In this document: positions 42,606 through 58,645 of the stretch, in pieces
Numbering within the stretch: position 1 is the first letter of the stretch
How the letters are laid out: each line of letters begins with the position of its first letter
NCBI GenBank assembly: GCA_017744935.1
Contig: JAGIAI010000022.1
Coordinates: 1 to 64,000, forward strand
DNA: 64,000 nt
Direction: 5' to 3'
From: Variovorax sp.
Lineage (GTDB): Bacteria > Pseudomonadota > Gammaproteobacteria > Burkholderiales > Burkholderiaceae_C
The notes under the pieces: model-generated
What the model was told of the DNA's origin: nothing
What the model saw: the letters and a program-made list of their open reading frames with translations, nothing else
The model's database searches: none
Program-made: the position numbers and the translations under genes

Positions 42606-42716
42606 ATGTGTTCCTCAGTTCAGATGCAAGTCACGCCGATCGCAAAGATCCTCGCCACCACCGCCGCTGCGTGGATGCTCGCGAAGCCCAACGCCGCGCC
42701 GTCACGCCAGCGCTGA
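42606..42716 (+). CDS. Doubtful 36-residue reading frame
   Basis: Between the small charged protein and the LysR gene, an ATG at 42606 opens a frame reading MQVTPIAKILATTAAAWMLA followed by KPNAAPSRQR. It contains one short hydrophobic stretch and its end overlaps the LysR gene's 3' end by 15 bp. No good Shine-Dalgarno is seen. It could be a small membrane peptide or chance. Confidence 0.2.
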   Translation: MCSSVQMQVTPIAKILATTAAAWMLAKPNAAPSRQR

Positions 42717-43619
42717 CGTATAGAGCCGCTTGCCGCGCGTACGCAGCAAGGCCACGAGCCGCTGCGCGGCAGGCGACAGATAGCCTTCCTTGCGATAGGT
42801 GACGCCCAGGTGGCGTCGCAGGGTCGTCTCTTTCAGCGGCACTTCACGCAATGCACTCGCGGCGCCGCTCGCGTTCAGGGTGTGCCGCGAAAGAAAGCTC
42901 AGCAGGTGGGTGCGCGCGATCAGTCTCGGCAGCAGCGGGATCGAATTGGCGTCGATCTGCGCCCTCGGCGTCGGCAGGCCTCGCGAGCGGAAGGCCGCAT
43001 CGAGCCATTGCCGGCTGACGATCGAGTTCACCGGCAGCACCCAGCGCCATTCGAGAAGCGACTCCATCGTGATCTTCGGTAGCTGGAAGACCGGGTGATC
43101 CGGGCTGGTCGCGACCACGACGACGTCTTCCACGATCGAGTGGGCCACGAAGTCGTCATCGTGCTGGGGCATGAGGCCGATCAGCAGGTCGATCGCACCC
43201 TCGCGCAGCCGCTCGCGCAAGGCGATGCTGGGCGCGACGGTGATGTCGATGGTGGTCTCGCTCGCTTCGGCCAGCAGCATGCTGCAGATTTCGGGCAGCA
43301 CGTGGTCCGCCGCGATGGGCCCACTGCCGATGCGCACATGGCCCGCATTGCCCTTGGCGAAATCGCCGACTTCGCGCAACGCCTCTTCCGTCGCACCGCG
43401 CAGCACGCGGGCGCGTGCCAGCAGCACTTCGCCGACCGCCGTGAGCCGGATGCCGCGGCCTTGCCGCTCGAAAAGCGCAGTGCCGAAGGCTTCCTCCAGC
43501 CGCTGGATCGCCTTGGTCAATGCCGGCTGGGTGCGGCCGATCTTGTCGGCGGCCTGTCCGATGTGCCCCAGCTCGGCCACGACCTCGAAATACCGCAGGT
43601 CTCGAAGTTGCACGTCCAT
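42702..43619 (-). CDS. LysR-type transcriptional regulator
   Basis: A 305-residue LTTR. The N-terminal helix-turn-helix reads LRDLRYFEVVAELGHIGQAA, then IGRTQPALTKAIQRLEEAFG and LFERQGRGIRLTAVG. The effector domain follows (HVRIGSGPIAADHVLPEICS; LIGLMPQHDDDFVAH). It is divergent from the Bug receptor gene (92 bp between starts), so it most likely controls the four-gene hydroxy-acid cluster and itself, responding to a substrate or intermediate of that pathway. Confidence 0.9.
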   Translation of the reverse strand: MDVQLRDLRYFEVVAELGHIGQAADKIGRTQPALTKAIQRLEEAFGTALFERQGRGIRLTAVGEVLLARARVLRGATEEALREVGDFAKGNAGHVRIGSGPIAADHVLPEICSMLLAEASETTIDITVAPSIALRERLREGAIDLLIGLMPQHDDDFVAHSIVEDVVVVATSPDHPVFQLPKITMESLLEWRWVLPVNSIVSRQWLDAAFRSRGLPTPRAQIDANSIPLLPRLIARTHLLSFLSRHTLNASGAASALREVPLKETTLRRHLGVTYRKEGYLSPAAQRLVALLRTRGKRLYTSALA

Positions 43620-43711
43620 TCATATCTCCGAGGAATCGAAAGATGAACATTATCGAATGGACGGAATGAGTCAGGATTCTGAGAATTCGCTCACCAACAG
43701 GAGACATGCAC

Positions 43712-44695
43712 ATGAATCGTTCACAACGCTGGATCGCGGGCGTCGCCCTTGCATTGGCGGCCTGCGGCAGCTTTGCCCAGACGGCCTGGCCCTCCAAGCC
43801 GATCAAGCTGATCGTTCCTTTCCCACCCGGCGGCGGCACGGACTTCGTGGCGCGGCTCCTCGCCGAGAAACTGACCACGCAGGCTGGCTGGACGATCGTG
43901 ATTGACAACAGGCCCGGCGCGGGCGGCAACATCGGGCTCGATGCGGTCGCGAAGGCCACGCCCGATGGCTACACCCTGGGCCTCGGGCAGACCGCGAACC
44001 TCGCGATCAATCCGGCCCTGTACACCAAGATGCCCTTCGACCCGCTGACGGACTTTGCGCCGATCGCGCAGGTCGCCTCGCAGCCGGTGGTGCTGCTGGT
44101 GAATGCGTCGTCGCCGTACAAGACGCTGGCTGACGTGGTCGCCGCCTCGAAGGCCAAGCCGGAGTCGCTGCGCATCGGGCTGGCAGGCAATGGCACGGTC
44201 GGCCACCTCGCGGGCGAGATGCTCGAGCGTCGCGCGGGCATCAAGATCCTCAACGTGCCCTACAAGGGAGCGGGCCCGGCGATGACGGACCTGCTGGGCA
44301 ACCAGGTGGAGCTGAACTTCGCCAACACGCCGGTCGCGATCCCGCAACTGGCCGGCGGCAAGGTGCGCGCACTGGCCATCAGCTCGCCGCAGCGATTGAA
44401 GACCGTGTCGCAACTGGCTTCGGTGCCGACCGTGGCCGAGTCGGGCTACCCGGGCTTCGACGCGATCACCTGGACCGGTCTCGTCGCGCCGGCCGGCACG
44501 CCGCCGGCAGTGGTCGACCGCATCAACAGCGAAGTGCAGAAGATCCTCAAGCGGCCCGACGTGATCGAGAAGCTGGCGGTGGAAGGCAGCACTGCCGCGG
44601 CCGAGTCCACGCCGAAGCAGTTCGCGGACTACATCCGCAGCGAGCACCAGAAATGGGGCACGCTGATCCGCGAAGCCAACATCAAGCTCGACTGA
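43712..44695 (+). CDS. Bug-family (tripartite tricarboxylate transporter) substrate-binding protein
   Basis: A 327-residue periplasmic receptor. The signal is cut near CGSFAQ|TAWPSKPIKLIV. Family blocks are LIVPFPPGGGTDFVARLLAE, VIDNRPGAGGNIG, LNVPYKGAGPAMTDLLGNQV and the C-terminal WGTLIREANIKLD. Bug proteins capture carboxylates, often aromatic or hydroxy acids, for TTT transport or sensing. No TctA/TctB genes are nearby, which is common for this family. The second of two ATGs (43712) is used, with aggaga upstream. First gene of the LysR-controlled set. Confidence 0.92.
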   Translation: MNRSQRWIAGVALALAACGSFAQTAWPSKPIKLIVPFPPGGGTDFVARLLAEKLTTQAGWTIVIDNRPGAGGNIGLDAVAKATPDGYTLGLGQTANLAINPALYTKMPFDPLTDFAPIAQVASQPVVLLVNASSPYKTLADVVAASKAKPESLRIGLAGNGTVGHLAGEMLERRAGIKILNVPYKGAGPAMTDLLGNQVELNFANTPVAIPQLAGGKVRALAISSPQRLKTVSQLASVPTVAESGYPGFDAITWTGLVAPAGTPPAVVDRINSEVQKILKRPDVIEKLAVEGSTAAAESTPKQFADYIRSEHQKWGTLIREANIKLD

Positions 44696-44718
44696 GCGCG
44701 CGCAGGAAAGAACGACAA

Positions 44719-45693
44719 GTGAATTCCACCATCCTGGTCACCGCGCCCAAGCTTGCGAAGGCCGGTGCGGATCTGCTAGCGCAGGCAGGCGCGCGTGTCC
44801 TCTATCTCGCGGACCCGGACAGCGCCCAAGAGGTCGAGCACATCATGGCGACGCAGCCCGTCGACGCGGTGATCTCGCGCACGGTGCTGCTTTCCGCGCG
44901 GGCCATCGCCTCGTGTCCGACGCTCAAGGTCATTTCCAAGCACGGCGTCGGCGTGAGCAACATCGATGTCGATGCCGCCACGTCGCGCGGCATCCCGGTG
45001 TATGTGACGCCGGGTGCCAACGCGCAATCGGTGGCTGAGATGACGCTGGGCCTGATGTTCACGGCCGCACGGCGCATCGCCTGGATGGACGGGGAACTGC
45101 ACGCGGGCCGCTGGTCGCGCGCGCAGGACGGCGTCGAGCTGCACGGCAAGACGCTCGGGCTTGTCGGCTTCGGCCAGATTGGCCAGCGCGTCGCGACGGT
45201 GTGCAGGGCGCTCGGCATGGAGGTCGCAGCTTTCGATCCGGCGCTTTCGAGCAGAAAGAGCCCCATCGAGGGCGTGCGCCTGATGGCTTCGCTCGATGCG
45301 CTGTTGCCCGTGGTCGATGTGCTCAGCCTGCATGTGCCCTTGAACAAGCACACGCGCAACATGCTCGCCGCGGCGCAGTTCAACGCGATGCGGCGCGGCG
45401 CGATCCTTGTGAACACTGCGCGTGGCGAGGTGGTGGATGAGCCGGCGCTGATCGCTGCCTTGCAGAGCGGCCAGCTTCACGCCGCCGGGCTCGACACCAT
45501 GGCGACCGAGCCGCTGCCCGCGGGCAGTCCGCTCGCCGCGCTGTCGAATGTCGTGTTGACGCCGCATGTAGGCGGCTCCACGCCGGCTGCACTGGCCGGC
45601 ATGGCCAGCGGGGCCGCGCGCAACGTGCTCGGCTGGTTGCAGGGCGTGCCGGTCGATTCGTCGGCCTGCGTCAATCCGCAGGTCTTTTCCTGA
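44719..45693 (+). CDS. D-2-hydroxyacid dehydrogenase (NAD-dependent)
   Basis: A 324-residue member of the D-isomer 2-hydroxyacid dehydrogenase family. The nucleotide motif is LGLVGFGQIGQRVA; catalytic residues are the Arg in VNTARGEVVDE, an acidic residue in LDTMATEPLP (where the usual sequence is DVxxxEP), and His in LTPHVGGSTP. It interconverts a 2-hydroxy acid and a 2-oxo acid; phosphoglycerate, glyoxylate and hydroxypyruvate are common substrates. The start is GTG 44719, with aggaaag upstream. It lies 23 bp after the Bug gene and 40 bp before the RraA-like gene. Confidence 0.9.
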   Translation: MNSTILVTAPKLAKAGADLLAQAGARVLYLADPDSAQEVEHIMATQPVDAVISRTVLLSARAIASCPTLKVISKHGVGVSNIDVDAATSRGIPVYVTPGANAQSVAEMTLGLMFTAARRIAWMDGELHAGRWSRAQDGVELHGKTLGLVGFGQIGQRVATVCRALGMEVAAFDPALSSRKSPIEGVRLMASLDALLPVVDVLSLHVPLNKHTRNMLAAAQFNAMRRGAILVNTARGEVVDEPALIAALQSGQLHAAGLDTMATEPLPAGSPLAALSNVVLTPHVGGSTPAALAGMASGAARNVLGWLQGVPVDSSACVNPQVFS

Positions 45694-45733
45694 TCCCTTC
45701 CTGTCCAAGTTTCAATCGTCTTCCGGAGATTCC

Positions 45734-46432
45734 ATGAGCACCGAACCCACCGTCCAATGGCCCGCCGGCTATCGCATCAACCCGCGTGCCGAGGGGCCGT
45801 CGGCCGATCTCGTGGCGGCCTTCCGCGATATCCCGGTCGCGGCGATCGGTGATTCGATGAGCCGCAACATCGGCACCATCGGCCTGCGCCACTACCACGC
45901 GCGGCTCGACACGGTGTTGTGCGGTCCAGCCGTGACGGTGCGCGTGCGACCGGGCGACAACCTGATGATCCACAAGGCGCTGATGATGGTGCAGCCCGGC
46001 GACGTGCTCGTGATCGACGGCGGTGGCGATGTGTCCCAGGCGCTGGTCGGCGGGCTGATCCGCACCACCTGTGTCTTCAAGCGCCTCGGCGGTCTGGTGA
46101 TCGACGGCGCGATCCGTGACCTGTGCGAGTGGGCGGAGGAGGGCATGCCGATCTTCGCCAAGGGCCACACCCATCGCGGCCCGAGCAAGGATGGCCCCGG
46201 CGAGATCAACATCCCGGTCTCCTGCGCCGGCATGGCGGTACTGCCTGGCGATCTCATCGTCGGCGATGCCGATGGCGTCATTGCCATTCCCGCTTCGGAA
46301 TGCGCCGACATCCTCGCGCGAAGCCGCGCGCATCTGGTCAAGGAAGCGAAGATCCGCGCCGATAACGAAGCCGGCAAGTCCGACCCCGAGCGCTTCGATG
46401 CGACCCTTCGCGCCAAGGGCCTGCCGGTGTGA
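45734..46432 (+). CDS. RraA-like protein / 4-hydroxy-4-methyl-2-oxoglutarate aldolase family
   Basis: A 232-residue protein of the RraA/HMG aldolase family. It keeps the metal- and substrate-site block LGGLVIDGAIRDLCEW (with the G-x-x-R-D motif), plus AAIGDSMSRNIGTIG and GDLIVGDADGVIAIP. In this operon, next to a hydroxyacid dehydrogenase and oxidase, the aldolase/decarboxylase role (pyruvate from 4-hydroxy-2-oxo acids or oxaloacetate) is more likely than RNase E inhibition. The stop overlaps the next gene as GTGA. Confidence 0.85.
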   Translation: MSTEPTVQWPAGYRINPRAEGPSADLVAAFRDIPVAAIGDSMSRNIGTIGLRHYHARLDTVLCGPAVTVRVRPGDNLMIHKALMMVQPGDVLVIDGGGDVSQALVGGLIRTTCVFKRLGGLVIDGAIRDLCEWAEEGMPIFAKGHTHRGPSKDGPGEINIPVSCAGMAVLPGDLIVGDADGVIAIPASECADILARSRAHLVKEAKIRADNEAGKSDPERFDATLRAKGLPV

Positions 46433-47694
46433 GTGAGGCCGTGACGCCCGCCTCGACAAGCCTGGACGACGTTGCGGCGCCAAGCTCGTCGGCGCCCGGC
46501 GCGAACGCGGCGAAGAAGCTGCCGCGCACGCTGCGTCGCATGCTGTCGCTCGATGACTTCGAGGATGCGGCGCGGCGCTTCTTGCCCAAGCCCATCTTCG
46601 CGTACGTGTCCGGCGGTTGCGAGACGAACCGCTCGCTGCGAGCCAATCGCAGTGCGTTCGAGGACTACGCATGGGTGCCGCGCGTTCTGGTCGACACCGC
46701 CGCACGCACTCTGGCCACGCCTTTGCTCGGCCACCGGTACGCAGCGCCGTTCGGCATCGCGCCGATGGGCATCAGCGCGCTGTCTGCCTACCGCGGCGAC
46801 CTCGTGCAGGCACAGGCCGCCGCGGCCACCAATGTGCCGATGATCCTGAGCGGCACCTCGCTGATCCCGATGGAGGAGGTCGCGCGTGCCAATCCGGCGG
46901 CCTGGTTCCAGGCCTACGTCCCGGGCGAGCCGGAACGCATCCTCAAGCTGCTCGACCGCGTGGAGCGCGCCGGCTTCGGCACGCTGGTGGTCACGGTGGA
47001 CACGCCCGTGTCGGGCAACCGTGAGAACAACATCCGCGCCGGCTTCTCCACGCCCTTGCGTCCGAGCCTGCGTCTGGCGCTGGATGGCATCACGCATCCG
47101 GGTTGGCTCTTCAAGACGGCGCTGCGCACGCTGCTTCGGCATGGCATGCCGCACTTCGAGAACTCGCAGGCTTCGCGCGGGGCGCCAATCCTGTCGTCCA
47201 GCGTGATGCGCGACTTCGGCGCGCGCGACCATCTGGACTGGGAGCATCTCGCGCTGATACGCAGGCGTTGGACGGGTCACCTGGTGGTCAAGGGCATCCT
47301 CGACCCGCGCGACGCGCTGCTGGCGCGCGAGCAGGGGGCCGACGGGATCATCCTGTCGAACCATGGCGGTCGTCAGCTCGACGGCGCCGCAACGCCGATG
47401 CGCATGCTGCCGAGGGTCGTCGAAGCGCTCGGCGATGCCGACTATCCGGTGATGATCGACAGCGGTTTCCGCCGCGGCAACGACGTGCTGCTCGCGCTGG
47501 CGCTGGGCGCGAAATTCGTCTTCGTGGGCCGGCCCTTCAACTACGCGGGTGCCGTGGCGGGGGAGCCGGGCGTGCGGCACGCCATCGGGATCCTCGCGTC
47601 CGAGATCATGCGCAACATGGCGCTGATCGGTGCCCCCAGCCCGGCAGGAGTCTCGCGTGACTCAGTTCGCGCCGTTCAGGAACTCGCGCACTAG
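46429..47694 (+). CDS. FMN-dependent alpha-hydroxy-acid oxidase/dehydrogenase
   Basis: A 421-residue flavoenzyme of the lactate/glycolate/mandelate oxidase family. Blocks include FAYVSGGCETNRSLRANRSA, APFGIAPMGISALSAYRGD, the membrane-loop region of lactate/mandelate dehydrogenases, and the catalytic His in IILSNHGGRQLDGA followed by MIDSGFRRGNDVLLALALGA. It oxidises an L-2-hydroxy acid to the 2-oxo acid. The start is GTG 46429, overlapping the RraA-like stop by 4 bp. It ends inside the 3' end of a convergent hydrolase gene (33-bp overlap). A second family member lies at 57267-58436. Confidence 0.9.
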   Translation: MSEAVTPASTSLDDVAAPSSSAPGANAAKKLPRTLRRMLSLDDFEDAARRFLPKPIFAYVSGGCETNRSLRANRSAFEDYAWVPRVLVDTAARTLATPLLGHRYAAPFGIAPMGISALSAYRGDLVQAQAAAATNVPMILSGTSLIPMEEVARANPAAWFQAYVPGEPERILKLLDRVERAGFGTLVVTVDTPVSGNRENNIRAGFSTPLRPSLRLALDGITHPGWLFKTALRTLLRHGMPHFENSQASRGAPILSSSVMRDFGARDHLDWEHLALIRRRWTGHLVVKGILDPRDALLAREQGADGIILSNHGGRQLDGAATPMRMLPRVVEALGDADYPVMIDSGFRRGNDVLLALALGAKFVFVGRPFNYAGAVAGEPGVRHAIGILASEIMRNMALIGAPSPAGVSRDSVRAVQELAH

Positions 47695-48579
47695 CTTGAC
47701 GGTCGCCTTCGGGTTTTCTTCCATGATCCAGTGGCCCGATGCAGGCACGATGCCCTCGGTGACGTTGTCTGCGGCGGCGCGCATGACGACGGCCATGGTC
47801 GGTCCGAACGACTTCTCGCCACCCAGCGCCAGGACCGGAGCGGTGAGCTTTCCCTGGGCCAGGAACGCCTTGTTGTCGAGCGCGTCCTGATCGAAGGCCG
47901 CGAACTGCGCGAAGCCCGAATGCATGGCGCCAGGCAGCGCGTAGAGCTTCGCGTAGTGACGGCGCGAGGCTTCGTCGAACTTCTTCGGGTCGGCGGAGAA
48001 CTCGTTCCAGAAGCGGTCCAGGTAAATCCGCTCGCGGCCTGCCACGAGGCGCTCCATGTCCGGCCCGCCGAAACGGAAGTGCCAGAGCAACGGGTTCTTC
48101 AGGATCTCTTCCCACGGGCCAACGCCGGGGACGGGTGCATCGATGAGTACGAATTTCCCGACCCGGTCGCGGTACTGCGCGGCGAAGGCAAAGCCGACCA
48201 TGTTGCCGATGTCGTGGGTGACGAGGTCGGTCTTGTCGATCTTGAGCTTGTCGAGCACCTGCGCGATGTCGACGCCCTGGGTCTTCTTGTCGAAGCCGCC
48301 GGCCGGATGCGCCGAAAGGCCCATGCCGCGCAGATCGGGCACGACGACGGTGTGGTCCTTCACCAGGTCGGCCGCCATCGGTGCCCACATGTCGCCGGTT
48401 TCTCCGAAGCCGTGAAGCAGCGTGACTGCCGGCCCCTTGCCGCCGACGCGGACATGCAGTGTCGTGCCGTTCACGGCAAGCTCCTGCGTCTTGAAGCCGG
48501 TTGGGTAGGGCGGAACCTGCGCGTGCGCGGCGCCGGCAACAAGAGCAATCGCGAGCCATCGGAACAGGAACTTGAGCAT
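47662..48579 (-). CDS. Exported alpha/beta hydrolase (epoxide hydrolase/dehalogenase-like)
   Basis: A 305-residue protein with a signal peptide (cut near AGAAHA|QVPP), so probably periplasmic. The oxyanion block is TLLHGFGETGDMW, the nucleophile elbow LVTHDIGNMVGFAFA (Asp nucleophile, as in epoxide hydrolases and haloalkane dehalogenases), and the catalytic His is in ASGHWIMEE. The Asp nucleophile makes it unlikely to act as a thioesterase for the adjacent NRPS even though it follows it on the same strand. The substrate is unknown. Confidence 0.85.
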   Translation of the reverse strand: MLKFLFRWLAIALVAGAAHAQVPPYPTGFKTQELAVNGTTLHVRVGGKGPAVTLLHGFGETGDMWAPMAADLVKDHTVVVPDLRGMGLSAHPAGGFDKKTQGVDIAQVLDKLKIDKTDLVTHDIGNMVGFAFAAQYRDRVGKFVLIDAPVPGVGPWEEILKNPLLWHFRFGGPDMERLVAGRERIYLDRFWNEFSADPKKFDEASRRHYAKLYALPGAMHSGFAQFAAFDQDALDNKAFLAQGKLTAPVLALGGEKSFGPTMAVVMRAAADNVTEGIVPASGHWIMEENPKATVKLVREFLNGAN

Positions 48580-48709
48580 GGACTTTCTTCCTCGGGTCGG
48601 TGGGCAGGTTCGCTTGCGGCGCCGTGGAGGCAGTCTTCGCCCGGGGGGCGTGGCGGCGCAATCGGTCGGGCCGCCAGTGTATGGGCGTCGGTGGTGTTTG
48701 GCGACTGTC

Positions 48710-55237
<6,528 letters not shown>

Positions 55238-55261
55238 GGCGTGGCAGCAAAACGGTGGCGA

Positions 55262-57106
55262 CTAGGCGCCGTGGTGGAGAAGGCGCTCGACGTCGTCGGC
55301 AGTGAGCCGATCGATCTCGTTCTGCAGCGCATCGCCAAGCGCGTCGGCGTCATCGATCGCGACCTGCAGCAACGCTGCGAAAGCCACCACCGTCGGCGCG
55401 GCCAGCACGGCCGCGGTGGACAACTCCACGCCCCAGGTCTCGTTGACCAGCTGCGTCAAGTGCGCTGCCGAGAGGGAGTCGCCTCCCAGCGCCAGGAAGT
55501 TGTCGTCGGGGCTGGTGACCGGCCGGCGCAGCAGTCGGGCGAAAAGCCTTGCGACGCGGGCCTCGATGGGGGTGAACGTGCGCGCGCCGTCGTTCGATGC
55601 GGCCGCGTCGCGCGCGATCGTCTCGTGGAGACGGCGGCGTTGCAGCTTCCCGCCAACGCCGGTGGGGATCTCGTTCAGGATGTGAATTCGCGCGGGAATC
55701 TTGAAGTTCGCGATGGTTCCGAAGAGCGCCGTGCGAAGCGCGTGCGAATCGGCGGTCTGGCCGCGCTCCAGCACCACGGCGGCGTGCACGTCCTCGCCGA
55801 GTGTCGGGTGCGGCACCGGGTAGGCGGCCGCTTGGGCCACGGCAGGCAGACGCAGCAATGCCTGCTCGATCTCGAGGGGCGCGAGTTTCTCTCCGCCGCG
55901 ATTGATGATGTCCGCCTCGCGTCCGACGATGTACAGGTAGCCATCGGCATCGAACCAACCGCGATCGCCCGTGACGAACCAGCCATCCTTGAAGGCCTCG
56001 GCGTTCGCCGAGGGTGCATCTTCATAACCGTTGAACACTACGGGTCCGCGGGCCAGGATGCTGCCCGCGATACCCGACGGCTGTTCGCGGCCGTCGGCGT
56101 CGACGACGCGCAGCGCGGCACCCGCGGGCACGCCGACCGAGCCTGGCTTGCGCAAGCCGGGCGGCAGCGGGTTGCTGGCCATCTGGGTCGCGGATTCGGT
56201 CATTCCATAGGACTCGATGACTGGCGCGTTCCAGAAGCTCTCCAGCCGCTGCAGCAGATCGGGCGGCAGCGGTGAGGACGCCGAACGAACGAAGCGCAGC
56301 TTGCGCGTCGGCAGCGCGCCGCCGGCGTTCTGTACCAGATCGGCGATCGCACGATGGATCGTGGGCGCGGCCGTGTACCAGGTGGGCGCGAACTCGGCGA
56401 TCCACGCTCGGAATGCGGCGGCATCGAAGCCGGGCGTGCACACGATGGACGACCCGGCCACAAGCGGCGCAAGCAGCCCTCCCACAAGGCCGTGGCTGTG
56501 AAAGAGCGGCATCAGGCACAGGCCGCGATCGTCCGGGGTCAGGGCGAGATGCCGCGCGATGTTGTGCGCGGAAGCGAGCACCTGCCGGTGGGTGAGCGGC
56601 ACGCGCTTCGGTCGCCCGGTGGTGCCGGAGGTGAAGAGAACGAAGGCCGTGTCATCGGGCAGAGGGCCCTCGCGCATACCGGTTTCGGCGTTGTCCGTTT
56701 CTGTCGGCCCGGACAGCAGGCCCTGGAGGTCGAGCGAGAGGCTTGCAATTCGTTGCCGTCGTGCGAGACGCGCCGCAAGGGCGTCGTCCGGCAGACCCAG
56801 CACCGCATCGGCGCGCGCTTCGGAGAGCAGGGCTGCGAGCTCGGACTCCGTCAAGCGAGGGTGCAGTGCGACCACTGTGGCGTGGCAACCAATGGCCAGC
56901 ATCGCGAGCGCGAGCGCCATGCCCTGGGGCAGGCACACGGCGATGCGTGAGCCGGCGCTCAGGCCGTTCGACGCCAACCATGCGTCCGCACGCGAGACGA
57001 CACGAGACAGGTCGCCAAAGGTGACGCTGGGGCACCCGGGCGCGAGCAGAGCACAGAGGGAAGGTCTCTCAAGCGCATGGTTCGCCACCCAATGGCGCAA
57101 AGTCAT
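55262..57106 (-). CDS. Stand-alone adenylation-carrier protein (acyl-AMP ligase + PCP)
   Basis: A 614-residue ANL-superfamily enzyme. Core motifs are AFVLFTSGTTGRPKRVPLTH, YGMTESATQMASNP, GWFVTGDRGWFDADGYLYI, and GGKLQRR with the catalytic Lys. A carrier domain follows from ~510 (NFLALGGDSLSAAHL, attachment Ser near 544). The closest plan is an acyl/oxalate-CoA-ligase-type adenylation domain fused to a carrier, suited to load a carboxylic-acid starter and hand it to C1 of the NRPS. The start is ATG 57106; an ATG at 57151 adds 15 residues. Same strand as the NRPS gene, 24 bp apart, so one operon. The starter cannot be deduced from sequence. Confidence 0.85.
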   Translation of the reverse strand: MTLRHWVANHALERPSLCALLAPGCPSVTFGDLSRVVSRADAWLASNGLSAGSRIAVCLPQGMALALAMLAIGCHATVVALHPRLTESELAALLSEARADAVLGLPDDALAARLARRQRIASLSLDLQGLLSGPTETDNAETGMREGPLPDDTAFVLFTSGTTGRPKRVPLTHRQVLASAHNIARHLALTPDDRGLCLMPLFHSHGLVGGLLAPLVAGSSIVCTPGFDAAAFRAWIAEFAPTWYTAAPTIHRAIADLVQNAGGALPTRKLRFVRSASSPLPPDLLQRLESFWNAPVIESYGMTESATQMASNPLPPGLRKPGSVGVPAGAALRVVDADGREQPSGIAGSILARGPVVFNGYEDAPSANAEAFKDGWFVTGDRGWFDADGYLYIVGREADIINRGGEKLAPLEIEQALLRLPAVAQAAAYPVPHPTLGEDVHAAVVLERGQTADSHALRTALFGTIANFKIPARIHILNEIPTGVGGKLQRRRLHETIARDAAASNDGARTFTPIEARVARLFARLLRRPVTSPDDNFLALGGDSLSAAHLTQLVNETWGVELSTAAVLAAPTVVAFAALLQVAIDDADALGDALQNEIDRLTADDVERLLHHGA

Positions 57107-57266
57107 GCAATCGGATCCGCGTGCCACACAAGGTGTCCTTGACAGAGTCAATTCAAATTCATTCTGGGCACGCTCGCGCCTGTGGGCTTGTAGGAGTACG
57201 ACTGAACTTGGAGACGGCTCGTTACATTCGCGACTAGCATCTGTTGCTCAAAGAATTGACGTGAGC

Positions 57267-58436
57267 ATGGATGCCTTTCTGAATCACGCGGAACTGAGGG
57301 ACCTCGCAAAGCGCAGGCTTCCTCGTGCCATCTTTGAATACATCGACAGGGGCACCGAAGACGAGGTCGGTCTTCGGCACAACAGGGAGTCCCTGGACGC
57401 GGTGCGCATCCTTCCACGGGTGTTGACCGCTGGTGGCACCCGTTCGCAGGCCATCACGCTCTTCGGACAGGCATGCGATGTTCCCCTCATCGCCGCGCCG
57501 ACCGCTTGTGCAGGCCTGGTGCGCTTTCGCGGAGAGATCGAGCTTGCAAGGGCGGCAGCGGCGAACGGGATGCCCTTCTGTGCCGCTCTGGAAGCCATCG
57601 AGTCGCTTGAAGATGTCACCGAAGCAAGCGAAGGAACCGTGTGGTTCCAGGTATACGTCTGGCGGGATGAACAGCGCGTGAGTGAACTGCTGTCGCGTGC
57701 TTGGGCCCTTGGCGTGCGCACACTGGTTGTCACGCTCGACAGCCCGGTCGAGAGCAAGCGCGAGTACAACGTGCGCAACGGCTTCGGCATGCCTTTCAGG
57801 CCCTCCGCGCGCAACGTCTGCGACGTGGCCCTTCACCCCCGCTGGGCGATCGGCGTTCTTGGCCGCTATCTGGCTTCAGGCCGCGTGCCTTCGCATTCGA
57901 ACTATCCGCCGGGATACCGCAACACCCTCTTTGCATCGAGCAGGCCCCTGGCGTATGAGGAAGACCTCGGCTGGAAACACATGCACCGGTTGCGCGACGC
58001 GTGGAAGGGCAATCTGGTCCTGAAAGGCATCCTTCACCCGGAAGACGCGATCCTCGCCTCGAAGCTCGGGGCGGACGGCATCGTGGTGTCGAACCATGGC
58101 GGGCGCACGCTCGACAGTGCGGTCGCACCCATCGAGGTATTGCCGGAAATAGCGCGCGCGGTGGGTGACCGGATCACCATCCTGGCCGACAGCGGCGTGA
58201 GGCGGGGCAGCGATGTGTTGAAGCTGATGGCCGCCGGTGCCAAGGCGGTGATGGTCGGCCGGATGCTGCTCTATGCCACTGCCGTCGACGGGATGACGGG
58301 CGCTTGTCGCGCCATCGAGATCCTGCAGCGCGAAATCGACAGTGCAATGGCGATGAGCGGGTGCAAGGACATTCGGGGCGTGGACGTGTGGATTCGGGCA
58401 AAAGGTGACACAGATTCCGGCAAGTCTTGTCGCTAG
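57267..58436 (+). CDS. FMN-dependent alpha-hydroxy-acid oxidase, second copy
   Basis: A 389-residue flavoenzyme of the same family as the one at 46429-47694. It opens RRLPRAIFEYIDRGTEDEVG, continues with VPLIAAPTACAGLVRFRGE, and has the catalytic His in GIVVSNHGGRTLDSAVAPIE and FMN-phosphate site ILADSGVRRGSDVLKLMAAG. It converts 2-hydroxy acids to 2-oxo acids. It is divergent from the adenylation-carrier gene (160 bp between starts); in some NRPS clusters a member of this family (Hmo) makes a precursor acid, so a biosynthetic role is possible but only inferred. ATG 57267 is used; a GTG at 57261 is as likely. Confidence 0.88.
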   Translation: MDAFLNHAELRDLAKRRLPRAIFEYIDRGTEDEVGLRHNRESLDAVRILPRVLTAGGTRSQAITLFGQACDVPLIAAPTACAGLVRFRGEIELARAAAANGMPFCAALEAIESLEDVTEASEGTVWFQVYVWRDEQRVSELLSRAWALGVRTLVVTLDSPVESKREYNVRNGFGMPFRPSARNVCDVALHPRWAIGVLGRYLASGRVPSHSNYPPGYRNTLFASSRPLAYEEDLGWKHMHRLRDAWKGNLVLKGILHPEDAILASKLGADGIVVSNHGGRTLDSAVAPIEVLPEIARAVGDRITILADSGVRRGSDVLKLMAAGAKAVMVGRMLLYATAVDGMTGACRAIEILQREIDSAMAMSGCKDIRGVDVWIRAKGDTDSGKSCR

Positions 58437-58645
58437 TTCGCATCCGGATATCACCAGGCTTGGCGCGAATAGCGAGCGTCCGTGGCAGTCGTACGCTGCA
58501 GCCGAGCTTGACGTCCGTATCAGACTGACGCCGCTTCGACGAAATTCGGCCTGAACAAGAGCCGCCGCTCGCGATAGATGCCGATGGGGCGACGTACTCC
58601 GGCGCTGAGTCGTTGAGTGGACTTCGACGGCCCCACCTTCCGTAG

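Noticed and set aside
47662..48579. Alpha/beta hydrolase as the missing NRPS thioesterase
   Set aside because: It has a signal peptide and an Asp nucleophile (HDIGN) instead of the Ser of a thioesterase.
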